This document shows, one piece after another, positions 23,983 through 33,985 of a stretch of 64,000 bases of DNA (position 1 is the first letter of the stretch; every line of letters starts with the position of its first letter). A program made the translations under genes and the position numbers. Origin of the DNA: Mesostigma viride (lineage: Eukaryota > Streptophyta > Mesostigmatophyceae > Mesostigmatales > Mesostigmataceae); assembly GCA_009746045.1 (NCBI GenBank), contig RPFO01000774.1, positions 439,970-503,969 of the forward strand, in the 5' to 3' direction. The notes beneath the pieces were generated by a model. The model made no database searches. It worked only from the letters and a program-made list of their open reading frames with translations, and had not been told where the DNA came from.

Positions 23983-25370
23983 GAAGGGGAAAAAAAGCAT
24001 CAAACAGGAGCACCGATTAGAAACGCAGCAAATGCAGTATGTGCACATCTACACCTATAACCTAACCAGACCAAAGGCATAGCAAACATGGAAAGGGTGA
24101 CCCAAGTGAAAGCCTAGCACCACCATGATCGACATGTGCGAGACCAAGAAACGCTCCATGGCAACTAGACTAAAGGGATGGATGCCAGATGTGGATTAGG
24201 ATCGGCTTAGCTGACTCTACCGAGATGTCTGCAGGGTTTAGCTAGCAACGAAAAGAAGGAAGCCAGACATTTTTATCACTCTTGCTGCAACATAGAGTTT
24301 CTTGCGATGGCAGCAAGGACATGTCTTCGCCCAGCTGGCTAACTGTGTCGTCGGCGTGCATGCGCTGTTTAGTTGCCGTTTTTGATAGAACAATTTTAGT
24401 CAGCCTACCATCCAGGATGCGGCAAAAGCTCACCTTTTTTTCGTTGTGCGGCGAAAGCAGACCGATTTCCTTGTAAACTTCCGGCACCAGGCAGGTATCA
24501 ACGTAGGATTTTATAATCCAGCAGGTAGCATGCAAACGTCGAAACGATATGGCAGCTCGTATCAGCTATGGGGTCTCTCTGCGGCTGCGCTTCTTTTTCG
24601 ATGGGCGATGGGACGGTCGCAATTCGCAAAACGGACGCGGCGTCACAGGGCTGAACGGTATTGAAAAAATTGGAAACGTGGCATCCTCGTTCCTCCCCAC
24701 GGAACTGAAAACTGGAAGCGCGGCGCTGGTGCAAAAGCTCGATCCCATCTTTTGGAACCAAGCTAGCGGATTGGACGACATCCAATATGCCGTCACCCGT
24801 GCTTGTGGCCGCAGGTATAAAAAGAGACGACCTCCAGCCCATTTACCTGGGAACATTCGGATGTTTGGCTGACATCGTTACCATGCGAAATGTACAATGA
24901 GGTTCTGGGTTCGATTCCTGGTGTGGTCATGGAAATAAATTTTTTTCTGCACATCTACTGAAATCAGTCATAGCACCAAACTCACGCTGCAGCGAGACGC
25001 TATAGCCCTGGAGGCCGCTGATAAACCTGACATCCGGTACGTCTTACTATCATAGATTGCCGAACTATATAATAATAATAGTCTATACCACTTTTTCTTG
25101 TAAATGATTTACTAAATAATGATTCTATATACTTTAACATACCATATTATTAAAGTATGTGGAATTTAACCATGCTATTCACAATATATTATAAAATCTT
25201 TTGCAAAATATACTGTAATTAGTATATATATTTTCTGATAAACAATTTTATCAATGCTACTGTGTTATTTTTGTTATTCTCGCCATGCAGGTATCTGAGT
25301 GTTCTGGGAGAACTAATAAGAGAATGAGCCGCGAAGGTGAGGAAAACCTGAAATCTTTTCGTCCTTATTG
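23983..25370. other. Internal spacer of the transposon: direct repeat, tRNA-like fragment, AT-rich tract
   Basis: Apart from the direct repeat, the stretch holds an unassigned open frame (24549-24872), an imperfect palindrome near 24569 and a tRNA T-arm-like sequence (GGTTCGATTCC, about 24910). A strongly AT-rich tract at about 25060-25270 may belong to the transposase promoter region. None of these is a supported gene. Confidence 0.4.
24391..24550. repeat. Direct repeat copy 2 (about 160 bp)
   Basis: This is the second copy of the 23827-23982 sequence, about 0.56 kb downstream. Both contain GGCAGGTA-type words before the shared end. Function unknown. Confidence 0.8.
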
Positions 25371-25628
25371 GGGTCTCTCTGCAGCTAGACCATTTATAAC
25401 CACAAGCAATAGCTTAAATTCAAGGGTCTCGCTGCAGCTAGACCCTCTTTATGGTTGCTATAAAATTAATGAATCAGAAGTCTGTGATTTAACAATCGCA
25501 CGCCGCAATGAAGGGTCTAGCTGCAGCGAGACCCCAATCTTGGTCGGGGTATGCTAAGTTCACCACATCAGGTAATCTTTTCGTCTAACGGAAAAAGCCC
25601 CTCTAAGGGTCTAGCTGCAGCTAGACCC
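25371..25628. promoter_or_regulatory. Four palindromes upstream of the transposase start
   Basis: Copies of GGGTCT-N2-CTGCAG-N2-AGACCC start at 25371, 25424, 25513 and 25607, the last ending 15 bp before the likely ATG at 25644. The placement mirrors the cluster before the accessory gene. This suggests both cargo transcripts have the palindrome in the promoter or 5' leader. Confidence 0.55.
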
Positions 25629-25643
25629 CAATCGTGGTAAAAA

Positions 25644-28600
25644 ATGATACACTTTCGAACTTTGTCTGTAATTGTCGCTTTTCCCAACGATACTCGATTT
25701 GCATGGATTTCGTTGTGCCGGTCGTCATGGCATGCAGCACGCGAACGGGTGGGAGTTTTCGCCCTTGCGTCCGGTCGTCCAGGATTCAGTGCAATTAAGT
25801 TGAACACCGGGACGAAGCAGTCAACTGGCGCAAAAAGGGTTTTCGGAGATGAGAACCAGAATCCAGCGCAGCCTGAAGCCAAGGAAGTCAAGCGGCCGGG
25901 AGAATACTCGAAATCAAAGAGGGTTATTGGGGAATATTTCGCTGACCAGGCGTTTGAAGCGGCTCAGGCGATGACAAAACCCGAGGGGCGGGGGCCGGCT
26001 TTCGACCAGATGATTGCTGGCTTTAACTCTAGGGCCGCTGAACTAGGTCACGGGAAGTATCATGAGGAGGCGAAAAAGCTTTACAATCAGGAGCGGATGG
26101 CAGAACTGAACAGGTTCTGGGTGGCTCGGATTAACGGCTTTTTTGATGGTCTGACCAAAAGCGACGCAGACAGAGACGTCAGGATGGTGCTGATGTCCAC
26201 GCTTTACTGTGGTGACGACTTGGAGAAGGAGTTTTCGGCCGCGGAGTTGGAGAACCTGACGGGGATGGACGCCAAGAAGATTCGCGGAATTCGCGCGATA
26301 CGAAGGCAGCAGAAGTTGGACTACCTCAGACACGCGCAGGCTCGCAAGGGGCGCCCTTTGCCGCAATTCGTGATTGACGCGATAGTGGACGCGTGGATGC
26401 ACGATGATGAGTCGCGCGCCTCCTCCCAGATGAAGGATGTCAAGCGCACTTACAGCAGGGAGGGTCGTGGCAATCACGGGGTGCTCGTCGCCGTTGAGGG
26501 AGCGCGCTATTACATGACCTCCAAGGAGGACATGTACAATCACTTTCTCGAAAAGCATGCGTACTGGAACAAAAGGAGTAACCAGTATGATAAGGACGTG
26601 GGCATTCACGTGGGCTACACGACCTTCTGCAAATACGCGCCCGATTGCATCAAGGGCAAGTGGAAGGAGAGGAACCTGTGCGCGTGTGAGAAGCACGTCA
26701 CCATGCAGTCGGCCATGGGGGCGTGGACCAAGCACTCCAATGCGAACCACGGCAAGAACTGCAAGTGTGGCGCGGAGTGTGCGGGATGCTCCAAGTACAG
26801 AGAGCCGGACGGTACTTGCGGAATGTGGAAAGCCATTCACTCGACGGACTGGATCAAGCACTTTCACTGCCCGGTGTCCGCCGAGACTGACGGCAGGGAT
26901 AACGGGCTGCGTGAAGGGGGCGGAATGGGCGGGGGGATGGAAGAGGGGGAGGGGGAAGATGAATGGCGGGGACGGGACCTGGAAGACCTCGACATTTCTG
27001 AGAGGCTGGTGGAGGACGAAGATGGGGTGCCGAGGACGGAGAGGGTTCACCGCATACTGAAGATGGCGTGTGTGGAGGGGTTCTGTCCTGAGGAATCATG
27101 CGGCATCCATAATAACTGGGTGCAGTGTGATCGGGACAAGAATTCCACGGAGATTCTGAATTGGTTCAAGTTCGAGATGGTGGAGCAGACTGTGACCCGA
27201 CGGGTGAATGTGAGTTGGTTTCGATTTTATTTCTCCGTTAATATGTTGTTGACTTTTTTTTTTGTGACCTATAGCTGCAGCGAGACCCTTTGTGAGTTGC
27301 AGTTATCTTATCGAAATGCGATTTTATTGCAAATCGAAACTGTCTGCGGACCTTTGCGAAACAGGGCGAGACCGATGGCAGGGCGGCGAAGAAGGTGAAG
27401 CGGCCCGAGCAAGTCCAAATGAGGTCCACCCCAGCTGAGCTGCGGGACGAGATTCTTAAGATGTGGGACAAGTTCACCGTGCACTGCTTTACGGCCTGGT
27501 CGCAGGCGGATACAATCAAGGATCGGGAGAAGAATCTGAGAGAGGGGGACGTGCTCGTGCACGGCGACTGGGCCGAGAACTACGAGAACAGCAGCTACGT
27601 CCAACTGCAGTCGCAGTACTTCCACAAGCGCAGCCACATCCTGATGCCCATGATCGTGCGTTATCGGCTCAACGGCGAGCTGGAAAAGCGCGTCTTCTTT
27701 TTCCTGGGGGATTCCAGTATCAAGCGGGGCGAGCGCGCACTCGTATACGCTCTTCGCAAGATTCTGGAAACCCTGCGGGTAGAAGTAGGGGTAGAGGTGC
27801 GAAACCTGTACATGTGCTCGGACAACTGCGCGGTGCAGTTTAAGTCCAGGTACGTGATTAACCAGATTAACGGTCTGCTCATGGGGGATCCCGACCTGCA
27901 GGCCTTTGAGTTCCACTACATGGGGGAGCAGCATGGGAAGGGGGAGGTGGATGGTCAAGGAGCGAAGTGCAAGTGCGTCTTGAGGGAAATGCAGAGGATT
28001 CCCGAAAACCAGCACATACTTGAGACCCACCAGCTAGTCGCCTACTTGAACCAGAACTGGCAGGGCGGCAAGACATCGAGCAGGGAGTCGGCCCGCGCGC
28101 GGGCCGAGAACGTCACTCGCCACTTCTTCCTTTTACCCCCGGTACGGAATTTTGTGTTATTTCAGGTTTTAAGACGTCAACTGCCGCTGTTCTATAAAAA
28201 TTCAAACCCAATAAAGGTATCTCTGCAGAGAGACCCTATATACTGTCCATGGGTTGCTTTTCTTTTAGGTATGAAATTTCGCTTGTTCTTTCGGTATGAA
28301 GGGGTCTCTCTGCAGCTATACCCTGTGTCGAATTTCGATCACTTGATATCTTGTCGTACGTTGTTATTATGATTCGAATGGGGTCTCTCTGCAGCTATAC
28401 CCTGTGTCGAATTTTGATCACTTGATATCTTGTCGTACGTTGTTATTATGATTCGAATGGGGTCTCTCTGCAGCTATACCCTGTGTCGAATTTTGATCAC
28501 TTGATGTCTTGTCGTTAATTTTTTTTTTAAGGGGTCTCTCTGCAGCTATACCCTGTTTTATTGGTTTTTGGTCAATTTTGCTAATTTGAACGGTATTCTT

Positions 28601-29371
28601 TTTGTCCTAACTATTTGATGACAGGACGTCGAGTCCGGCCGACGCGCGGAGGTTGAGGAGGTGCCTGGCATCAAGAAGGCGCATTGGTGGCGACTGGACA
28701 AGTCCGACCCTGGCCTTTTGATGATTAGGCGCTATTCCTGCTACTGTCCGCCCTGTTTGGCTGGGCGGTTTGAGGGATGTCTAAGCGAGTGGTCGTTTAT
28801 CATCGAGTTCAATGATGCAGGAAGCTCGATGAAAACTGTCCGTTTGCTGCCACCGAGCCAGCCCAACCCTCCGGTTCGCATGGTGACGCGGGGGGAGCAG
28901 CTGAAGGACAAGCGGGAGGCGATGGGCCGGCAGATGAGACTCCACGACTATGTGGCAGTTCCATCGGACAAGGACACGGATCACGATCCCATCCACCCGT
29001 TCTGGTTGGCTGAGGTTGTAAGCGAAGCCGGGCCGATCGTGTTAGACGAGAACTTCGAGAGGTGGGTCGAGGGCCGGAACGGACGGGAGAAGGAGCTGTT
29101 CCTCGCCGGGAACGGCATTCTTCCCGTTCGGATTTGGAAGCGGGATAAGCATGACCCCCTGCATTTCACGCTCAACGTTGAGGATTGGCCACCGTCACGC
29201 CAGCCCGAGCTTGTGAATTGCTATCTCTGCGTCGCTCCGGCTCTCCGGCTAGAAGCACGCGTGCGCAGCGACGGAATGTGTGCCGACATCAGGATGAGCA
29301 AGGAGCTCGACAAGTGGCTTACTACGCTGGTGATCAAGGATGAAGCCCCGGAGGGGCCGGCACCGACTTAA
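25644..29371 (+). CDS. DDE transposase-like protein of the 20-kb element (three exons, about 1,029 aa)
   Basis: Exons 25644-27209, 27365-28141 and 28625-29371 join in phase 0 across GT-AG introns. A Cys/His-rich region (residues about 330-390: CACEKH, CKCGAECAGC) probably binds zinc and DNA. The catalytic-looking core lies in exon 2: GDWAENY (D about 590), YMCSDNCAVQFKSRY (D about 675) and HGKGEVDG (E716 or D718). This reads as a DDE/D set with about 85 and 41-43 residue spacings. Such enzymes cut transposon ends and join them to target DNA. Exon 3 has CYCPPCLAG and HDYVAVPSDKD segments and no known domain. Palindromes lie in both introns and just after the stop. The exact start is uncertain. 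I recall similar proteins in Sola-type elements; KDZ and hAT do not fit. No internal stop is seen in this model. Confidence 0.65.
28302..28553. repeat. Tandem ~79-bp repeat carrying the palindrome in transposase intron 2
   Basis: Four palindrome copies start at 28302, 28381, 28460 and 28532. The first three lie on 79-bp units that also share TCGAATTTTGATCACTTG and GTTATTATGATTCGAAT. All have the variant right arm AGCTATACCC. A fifth, GGTATCTCTGCAGAGAGACC, is at 28216. Confidence 0.85.
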
Positions 29372-29639
29372 ATTAACAAGAAATTGGGGTCTCGCTGCGG
29401 GTAGACGACGCCCTAGTTTCGGCTCGTATTATATCTTTAGAGTGGGGCTTCAGTAGGGTGTAAAAAGGTGGCCGCATATATTGTATATATTTTTCGAGAT
29501 CTTTCTGTGGTCAAGTTTAAGGGTAGTTGATAATTTTTTGCGGCCTTCAATTAACAGTTATTTTTTACTGCAACATAATTTTATGCTGTATATTTAAATA
29601 ATGATAAGGATTTCGACATTTGTTTCTGCATGTCGAGAA

Positions 29640-29851
29640 TTTATTGCTCCACCCCCACAAAAAAAATCGTTCCGGAACTGTTCGAAGCGAATAGCACTGA
29701 CAGGATTCGAACCCGGGTCCACATTAATGTTCGGAGTGAGGTAGGCCAGCCATCATGTTCCGCACTCAAATCTGGCTCGGGTCCGATCCCTTCCATTGCT
29801 CTTCGCTTCGAACAGCTCCGGAACAAGTTTTTGTGGGGTTGGAGCAATAAA
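29640..29851. repeat. 212-bp fold-back element with tRNA T-arm-like sequence in both arms
   Basis: The arms pair over roughly 85 bp with a few mismatches. The left arm runs TTTATTGCTCCACCCCCACA through CTGTTCGAAGCGAAT. Both arms then contain pol III B-box-like words in opposite orientation: the complement of GGATTCGAACCCGGG on the left and CGGGTCCGATCCC on the right. This suggests a tRNA-derived SINE duplicated as an inverted pair, or a MITE. No A box or complete cloverleaf is visible. Confidence 0.6.
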
Positions 29852-30172
29852 TACTTATTTGCCGGGCGCAGTTGTCATTCCGCCTAGTACAATTGCGTCA
29901 CTAGTACAATTTTTGTCTGGGTACGGTACGAACCAATAACGCAATATTTAGTATCTAATCGCCGCTGCTCTTGCTGAATTTTATCCGGAAGCTGAAACAG
30001 GTGTCCGGTGAAGCGAATACTAGTGACTGGTGGTCGTGCCCTTCCATTACTCCTTATCGACAAATTTTGGGTTCTACCTGCAGTTATAACCCTTGCGCGT
30101 CTGGCTGTCGGGGTCACCAATTTCCTGTCGATTGCAAGCAGCCAACCTTGCCGAAATTTAACACTGTCACAA

Positions 30173-30610
30173 ATGGAGCAGAGCAATATTTTCGGTTCTC
30201 AGCATACCTATGTGATGGTCGACAAAAATGAGCACGCTGCAAACATCAGAATTGATGTAGAGTTGCTCGGACCTTCTGCACAGTGGGGTGCAGGTGTCAT
30301 TGCGTTCGGCAATGGCATGATCGATCTGGTGCCACCCGATTCAGATTTGAACCCTGCTTACCAATGCGTGCCTGACAATCAGGCGAGAGTGGTGGTGGAG
30401 AGCACGGAAATTCCGGGCTCTCCCAATGTATCAATGATGCGCCTGAGGGCCGAGGCCCAGCAGGAGTTCCTGGCTGCTGCGGAGAACGGCGGGGCCAAGT
30501 GGAACACCAAAATGTATACAGGCGAGCCTCCCAACTACAGGGGAGACCAGTACCAGGGAGTGTACTCCTTCGGCGATTTTGACATCGACGGATGGGGCAC
30601 CTTTTTCTAG
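30173..30610 (+). CDS. Small gene of the transposon, 145 aa, unknown
   Basis: The frame runs from ATG 30173 to TAG 30608 and is also open upstream to 30008, so a 5' exon is possible. The protein contains MVDKNEHAANIRIDVELLGP, WGAGVIAFGNGMIDLVPP and MRLRAEAQQEFLAAA, ending YSFGDFDIDGWGTFF. It is neither low-complexity nor repetitive, and looks like a compact beta/alpha domain. It lies between the transposase and the right TIR, with a degenerate palindrome at 30069 upstream. No family recognised. Confidence 0.5.
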   Translation: MEQSNIFGSQHTYVMVDKNEHAANIRIDVELLGPSAQWGAGVIAFGNGMIDLVPPDSDLNPAYQCVPDNQARVVVESTEIPGSPNVSMMRLRAEAQQEFLAAAENGGAKWNTKMYTGEPPNYRGDQYQGVYSFGDFDIDGWGTFF

Positions 30611-30994
30611 GCGCAATGCCTAAGTTGTCAAATACTCCGACAATGTCAAAATTGCGAATGATAAAATTACGGACATGTGCACATATATGTACTGATTCAA
30701 TAAAAAATTTCGGCAATTTTGTTCCCGGCATTGATAATCAAAAGCTGCTAGCAAGCCAAGGACTTCAAAAGTGGCAATAGATCGATGTAGGTCGTCGATA
30801 AACTTGTCTAGTCGTCATATTTCGGTCGCAAAATTCGTGCGTGGCCTGCAGGCATCGGACAAAGTGCACGCAACAGCAGGAGTCGGTTGAGTTCGAAGCA
30901 CGGCAGACACAAAATTTCGGCGCAAAGTCCGTCGGGCGAAAAATTCGCTCGGCTGCCAAATTTTCGGCAAGAATTTCGGCGCAATGTCCGGTTT

Positions 30995-31058
30995 TCGGAC
31001 GATTGAAATTAGCGTTTTTTTCTTGCAAAAATCTACCCCATTCCGCGTGGGACCACCC
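30995..31058 (-). repeat. Right terminal inverted repeat
   Basis: This is the complement of the left repeat, ending CCGCGTGGGACCACCC at 31058 and followed by the AGAT duplication. Just inside it (about 30900-30990) the word AATTTCGGCGCAA and variants recur several times, possible subterminal binding sites. Confidence 0.85.
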
Positions 31059-31062
31059 AGAT

Positions 31063-31311
31063 GCAGTGTTTCCAGATGCACGCGCGGCTCAACGCCAAGA
31101 ACGCGCTGCACGCCCAACTGAGGAGCCACCGGCCTGTGGGTATTTTGACATAGATGCCATCATCGAAGAGGTGCGTAAGCCCCTTCGTGATGATGATGAA
31201 TTGACAGATGAGCAACTCCTTGACAAAGTCCTCCGTGACGAACGGAATAAGGATGCCCCAGATATGTTGTTGTCATCGGACTCCGACTCTGACATATGTA
31301 GCATTTTATGA
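31063..31311 (+). pseudogene. Displaced C-terminal coding part of the HUH gene
   Basis: Immediately beyond the right-hand AGAT duplication an 82-codon open segment starts. It ends in an acidic, Ser/Asp-rich tail at a TGA (31309-31311). Its phase agrees with the codon interrupted at 11191, so I read it as the distal part of the same gene, now 19.9 kb away. The composition (acidic, with DIDAIIEEVRKPL near 31144) resembles the acidic region upstream. No domain is recognised. A polyadenylation region and the right end of the HUH element probably lie within the next 200 bp but are not identified. Confidence 0.6.
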
Positions 31312-31469
31312 GTGAACTTGCTTCATATGGTATATATGTTTTCCTTAATTAAATTGCACTATGTTGCTTTCTTGTGATTTGTGTTATTTTGTTAATTTTG
31401 GTAATTTTGTTAATTTTGATAATTTGTAAACTGGGGACAACCTAGTCAGTAAAAAACAAATCAGAGAAA
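31312..31469. other. Downstream flank of the HUH gene
   Basis: An AT-rich stretch contains repeated GTTAATTTTGGTAATTTT words at about 31384-31425. The right end of the HUH element is expected about here, but I cannot place it. Confidence 0.3.
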
Positions 31470-31590
31470 TTAAATTATAACATGACTCTGTGGGGAGATC
31501 ATGTAGCATGTATTCCCTTGCTTGATGGATGGAGGTGAGCGATCGAAGCCACGAAACCTAACTACGCTAACTCTAAGCTAATCTAGAAAA
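31470..31590 (-). mobile_element. LINE family B 3'-end fragment
   Basis: Read on the minus strand, it has the family B 3' UTR (GTGCTACATGATCTCCC-type words) and an AATTTAATTT tail, as at 38786 and at the window end. It is severely 5'-truncated. Confidence 0.6.
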
Positions 31591-31600
31591 TGGGGAATGA

Positions 31601-31695
31601 TGCAGATGATATTTGTTTAAACTTTTGTGTAATTATTCTTTCTAATGAGATTATAGCATAGTACTCCCATGGCATGCCTTTGCGCATAAGTAAGT
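31601..31695 (+). mobile_element. LINE family A 3'-UTR fragment, facing the next copy
   Basis: It runs from GATGCAGATGATATTTG to GGCATGCCTTTGCGCATAAG. It is the inverted complement of 31699-31805, the two meeting at the shared TAAG-repeat tail. Confidence 0.7.
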
Positions 31696-32565
31696 AAGTA
31701 AGTACTTGCGTGTCATGCGCAAAGGCATGCCACGGAGTACTATGCTAATCTCATTAGAAAAATAATTACACAAAAGTTTAAACAAATATCGTCTGCATCA
31801 TCCCCCAACCGTTAAGCACTAGATGGGGATGTAATCCTCATCCGAGCTGTCCTCTACTGTAATGGCAGACGAGGCGGTAGTGTAGCGGCTATCCTCAGGA
31901 CCAATAACCTCCACCTGCGGACTTCTACCCTGGCTAGCAACGGGCCGCGGGGCCCGTGGGGAGAAAACAGGAGCATACCCCTCGGGAAGGTGCTTGTCGC
32001 AGATGGCAGCCCATTTCTCCTTGTCAATCATGCGGGCGCGGAGTACGGATAGTCCCAGAAGCCCTGCATCTTCAAGCAGTTGTGTCACATAGGTCCGGGT
32101 CGCGCCGCGCCGGTGCCCGGCGCGCGCAAGTTTGCCAGTGGGTTGCGATGGGACAAGGGGACCCTGCCATAGGAGGAGGTGTCTACCTGGTTGGCCCGTC
32201 TTAAGCCCCCCGGCAGGGCCCACATCGGTATTCACCTGGTCTGTGCGGGCAAGATGGCCGGCAAAGAGGAGGCGGCGGTGTCGGATGGTATGGGTGACAA
32301 GAGGGAGCTCGCAGTAGAGCTCGGCCCGGGTGCGGCGTTCTTGGTAGCGGACGCCGAGGATATGACGGAGCATTCGAGTGACGGTGCCGTCAAGCTGCTG
32401 GCTCAGCGCCTGGTCCAGGGTCCACGCCTCGCAGCCATAAAGGAGGATGCTGAGGACAAGGGCCTTGAACAGAATGCGCTTGCGTCGCTCACTCAGGTAG
32501 CGACAGGTCCAGAACCTGTCGAGGCGGCGGAGGGCCGCCCAGGCCTTTGCGCATGACACGCAAGT
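31696..32565 (-). mobile_element. LINE family A copy, 5'-truncated, with C-terminal RT-protein coding part
   Basis: The open frame 32559-31819 encodes the region after reverse transcriptase typical of non-LTR elements: LRRLDRFWTCRYLSERRKRI, LSILLYGCEAWTL, TVTRMLRHILGV, then a tail ending EDSSDEDYIPI. The 3' UTR and a TAAG-repeat tail extend to 31696. At its 5' end (32540-32575) a short inverted copy of the 3' tail is attached, as in 5' inversion by twin priming. The frame is intact over 246 codons, so the copy is fairly young. RT motifs themselves are missing through truncation. Confidence 0.75.
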
Positions 32566-33110
32566 ACGTACTTACTTACTAGAAAACCCTAAAGTTCTAC
32601 TCTACTAAGCAAAGCGCGCCGGTGCCCCTTCCTCCTGGGCGGGGGGGGCAGGGGCTGGCGTGTGGGCCTGGATAATTGTCTGCCACCTCTTCTTGTTCTG
32701 CATAGCAGTCCAAGCAAGAGAGAGGGAGGTGTTCAAAGTGGGCTGGGACCATGCATTAGGTCGGCCAGCAACTTCTGTGTATAGTTCATATAGGTAAGTA
32801 CAGTGCGTGTCATGCGCATGGGCATGCCACCGAGTACTATGCTAATCTCATTAGAAAAAGTACAGTCCATGGCAGGTTTACCAACCTTTCTGGGAATGTC
32901 GATCCTTGGGGCCAGGCCAGGTCATGATACTGCATGATGCCGCCCTGGCTGGCCAAGCCGCTGGGGGCCGGCCAGCTAGACCGAGGGTGGTGCCGGTCTA
33001 CCTGCATATGACTAGTGTGAGCAAGATGTCCTGTACGAATGCTATCGATCCTATGCTGCCCGTAATCTCGTCCGTAATGCGAGGCATACCCTTATATATA
33101 GATACCTGAC
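32566..33110 (-). mobile_element. LINE family B fragment with a nested family A tail
   Basis: Minus-strand remains match the family B C-terminal region at 38.9-39.3 kb. The complement of its GCCACCTCTTCTTGTTCTGC word is shared. At about 32792-32872 a family A 3'-tail fragment interrupts it between AGTTCAT and GGCAGGTTTACC, sequences that are contiguous at 39165. Confidence 0.6.
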
Positions 33111-33985
33111 TGCCGAGGTCGCAATATCGAGGCCCAAATGGCGGGGGCTCGAAGGTCAGCAATTAGAAGACAGAGGCACTGGCGGAACTGGGCTCACTCA
33201 GCCACCGCCAGGTGCCGCCCGACCTCTTTCTCCTTGATGGCTCTCGAGTCCAGTATCGGGACCACGTCAAGTTGCTGCATGGGTAGCTTACTCCTCAGCT
33301 GCGAGGCCGACGTGGACCACCGTATATCTCCCTCGCCTGGCACGCTGTACGCCAATACAGGGCGCCCGGTATGGCGCAAGCGCCCTTGGGCAAGAGCTAG
33401 AGAAACAGGACCTGTTTAAAGTCCTGGTCCTACCTGTGGCTTATGTATGGGGCGCGCCGAGACGTGGACCCTCACAGCCAACCTTGCCAAAACGCTGCAG
33501 CCATGGACGGCGCGGCCACCAACATGCTGCGGTCAATTTTCCGTGTGGGATACGCTGCTCATGTCCTCAGTGAGGACTTGTACCTAGGCATGCCGCTTGA
33601 ATCACCAGTGACCATCAAGCAGCGGCGCGCGCCTGCATGCAGCGCTAGAGTCACGTGCCGCCAACGCACGGTACACAACCAGCCATAGCCTTAGCCTAGT
33701 CCTAGTACAGCCATGCTACGCCCTGGCTATGTTCAGATTACTTGCCCACGCTCCTTGCTATGATATGCTCACATGGGTCTTATTGCACCCACAGTTTGCC
33801 GGATCGTTAGCCTGTCCTTTTAGCTAGCCGCGCCCGATTGCAGCTGTGGCATGCCTTTGGCATGAAGGAGACTGGGGGTCTCTGCCCTTTCTCCTGTAGT
33901 GCACACACAGGGATTAAAAGCACTTCGGTGCTCCGTGACTCCCCAACGGGAGCACGAGTTTAATTAATTAATTAATTAATGCAGC
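33111..33985 (+). mobile_element. LINE relic, family C, with TTAA-repeat tail
   Basis: Scattered plus-strand LINE coding relics (around 33300-33690; AETWTL and NMLRSIFRVG resemble the post-RT region) precede a 3' UTR. It ends ACTCCCCAACGGGAGCACGA and TTAATTAATTAATTAATTAA at about 33940-33980. The same 3' end recurs at 38450-38500. Coding parts are decayed. Confidence 0.55.

Larger units (their letters stand above)
11192..31058. mobile_element. 19.87-kb DDE DNA transposon with TIRs, TSD AGAT and cargo (possibly Sola-like)
   Basis: The ends are inverted copies: the first 24 bases match exactly (both start GGGTGGTCCCACGCGG), then after a small gap about 38 more bases match with three differences. 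AGAT flanks both ends (11188-11191 and 31059-31062), a 4-bp target duplication. Inside lie a DDE transposase-like gene (25644-29371, +), a large accessory gene (11486-19979, -), a small gene (30173-30610, +), two satellite arrays (20527-23826) and about 26 copies of a 22-bp palindrome found nowhere else in the window. A 4-bp duplication and G-rich tips fit the Sola superfamily as I remember it; the family is not certain. No capsid or envelope-like gene is recognised. The element sits inside the HUH gene, so it is the younger of the two. Confidence 0.8.

Noticed and set aside
24880-24935. Possible tRNA gene (GGTTCGATTCC and a following acceptor-like end)
   Set aside because: A T arm can be drawn, but no D arm or anticodon arm lies at the right distance. 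At most a tRNA-derived fragment.
25644-29371. Assigning the transposase to KDZ or hAT
   Set aside because: The CxC-then-RYD pattern of KDZ and the hAT dimerisation motif are absent. A 4-bp duplication does not fit the 8-bp duplications I recall for hAT and Zisupton.
11192-31058. Polinton or virus-like element
   Set aside because: Size and long TIRs are reminiscent, but I see no protein-primed polymerase, retroviral-type integrase, packaging ATPase or capsid-like gene, and the duplication is 4 bp rather than 6 bp.
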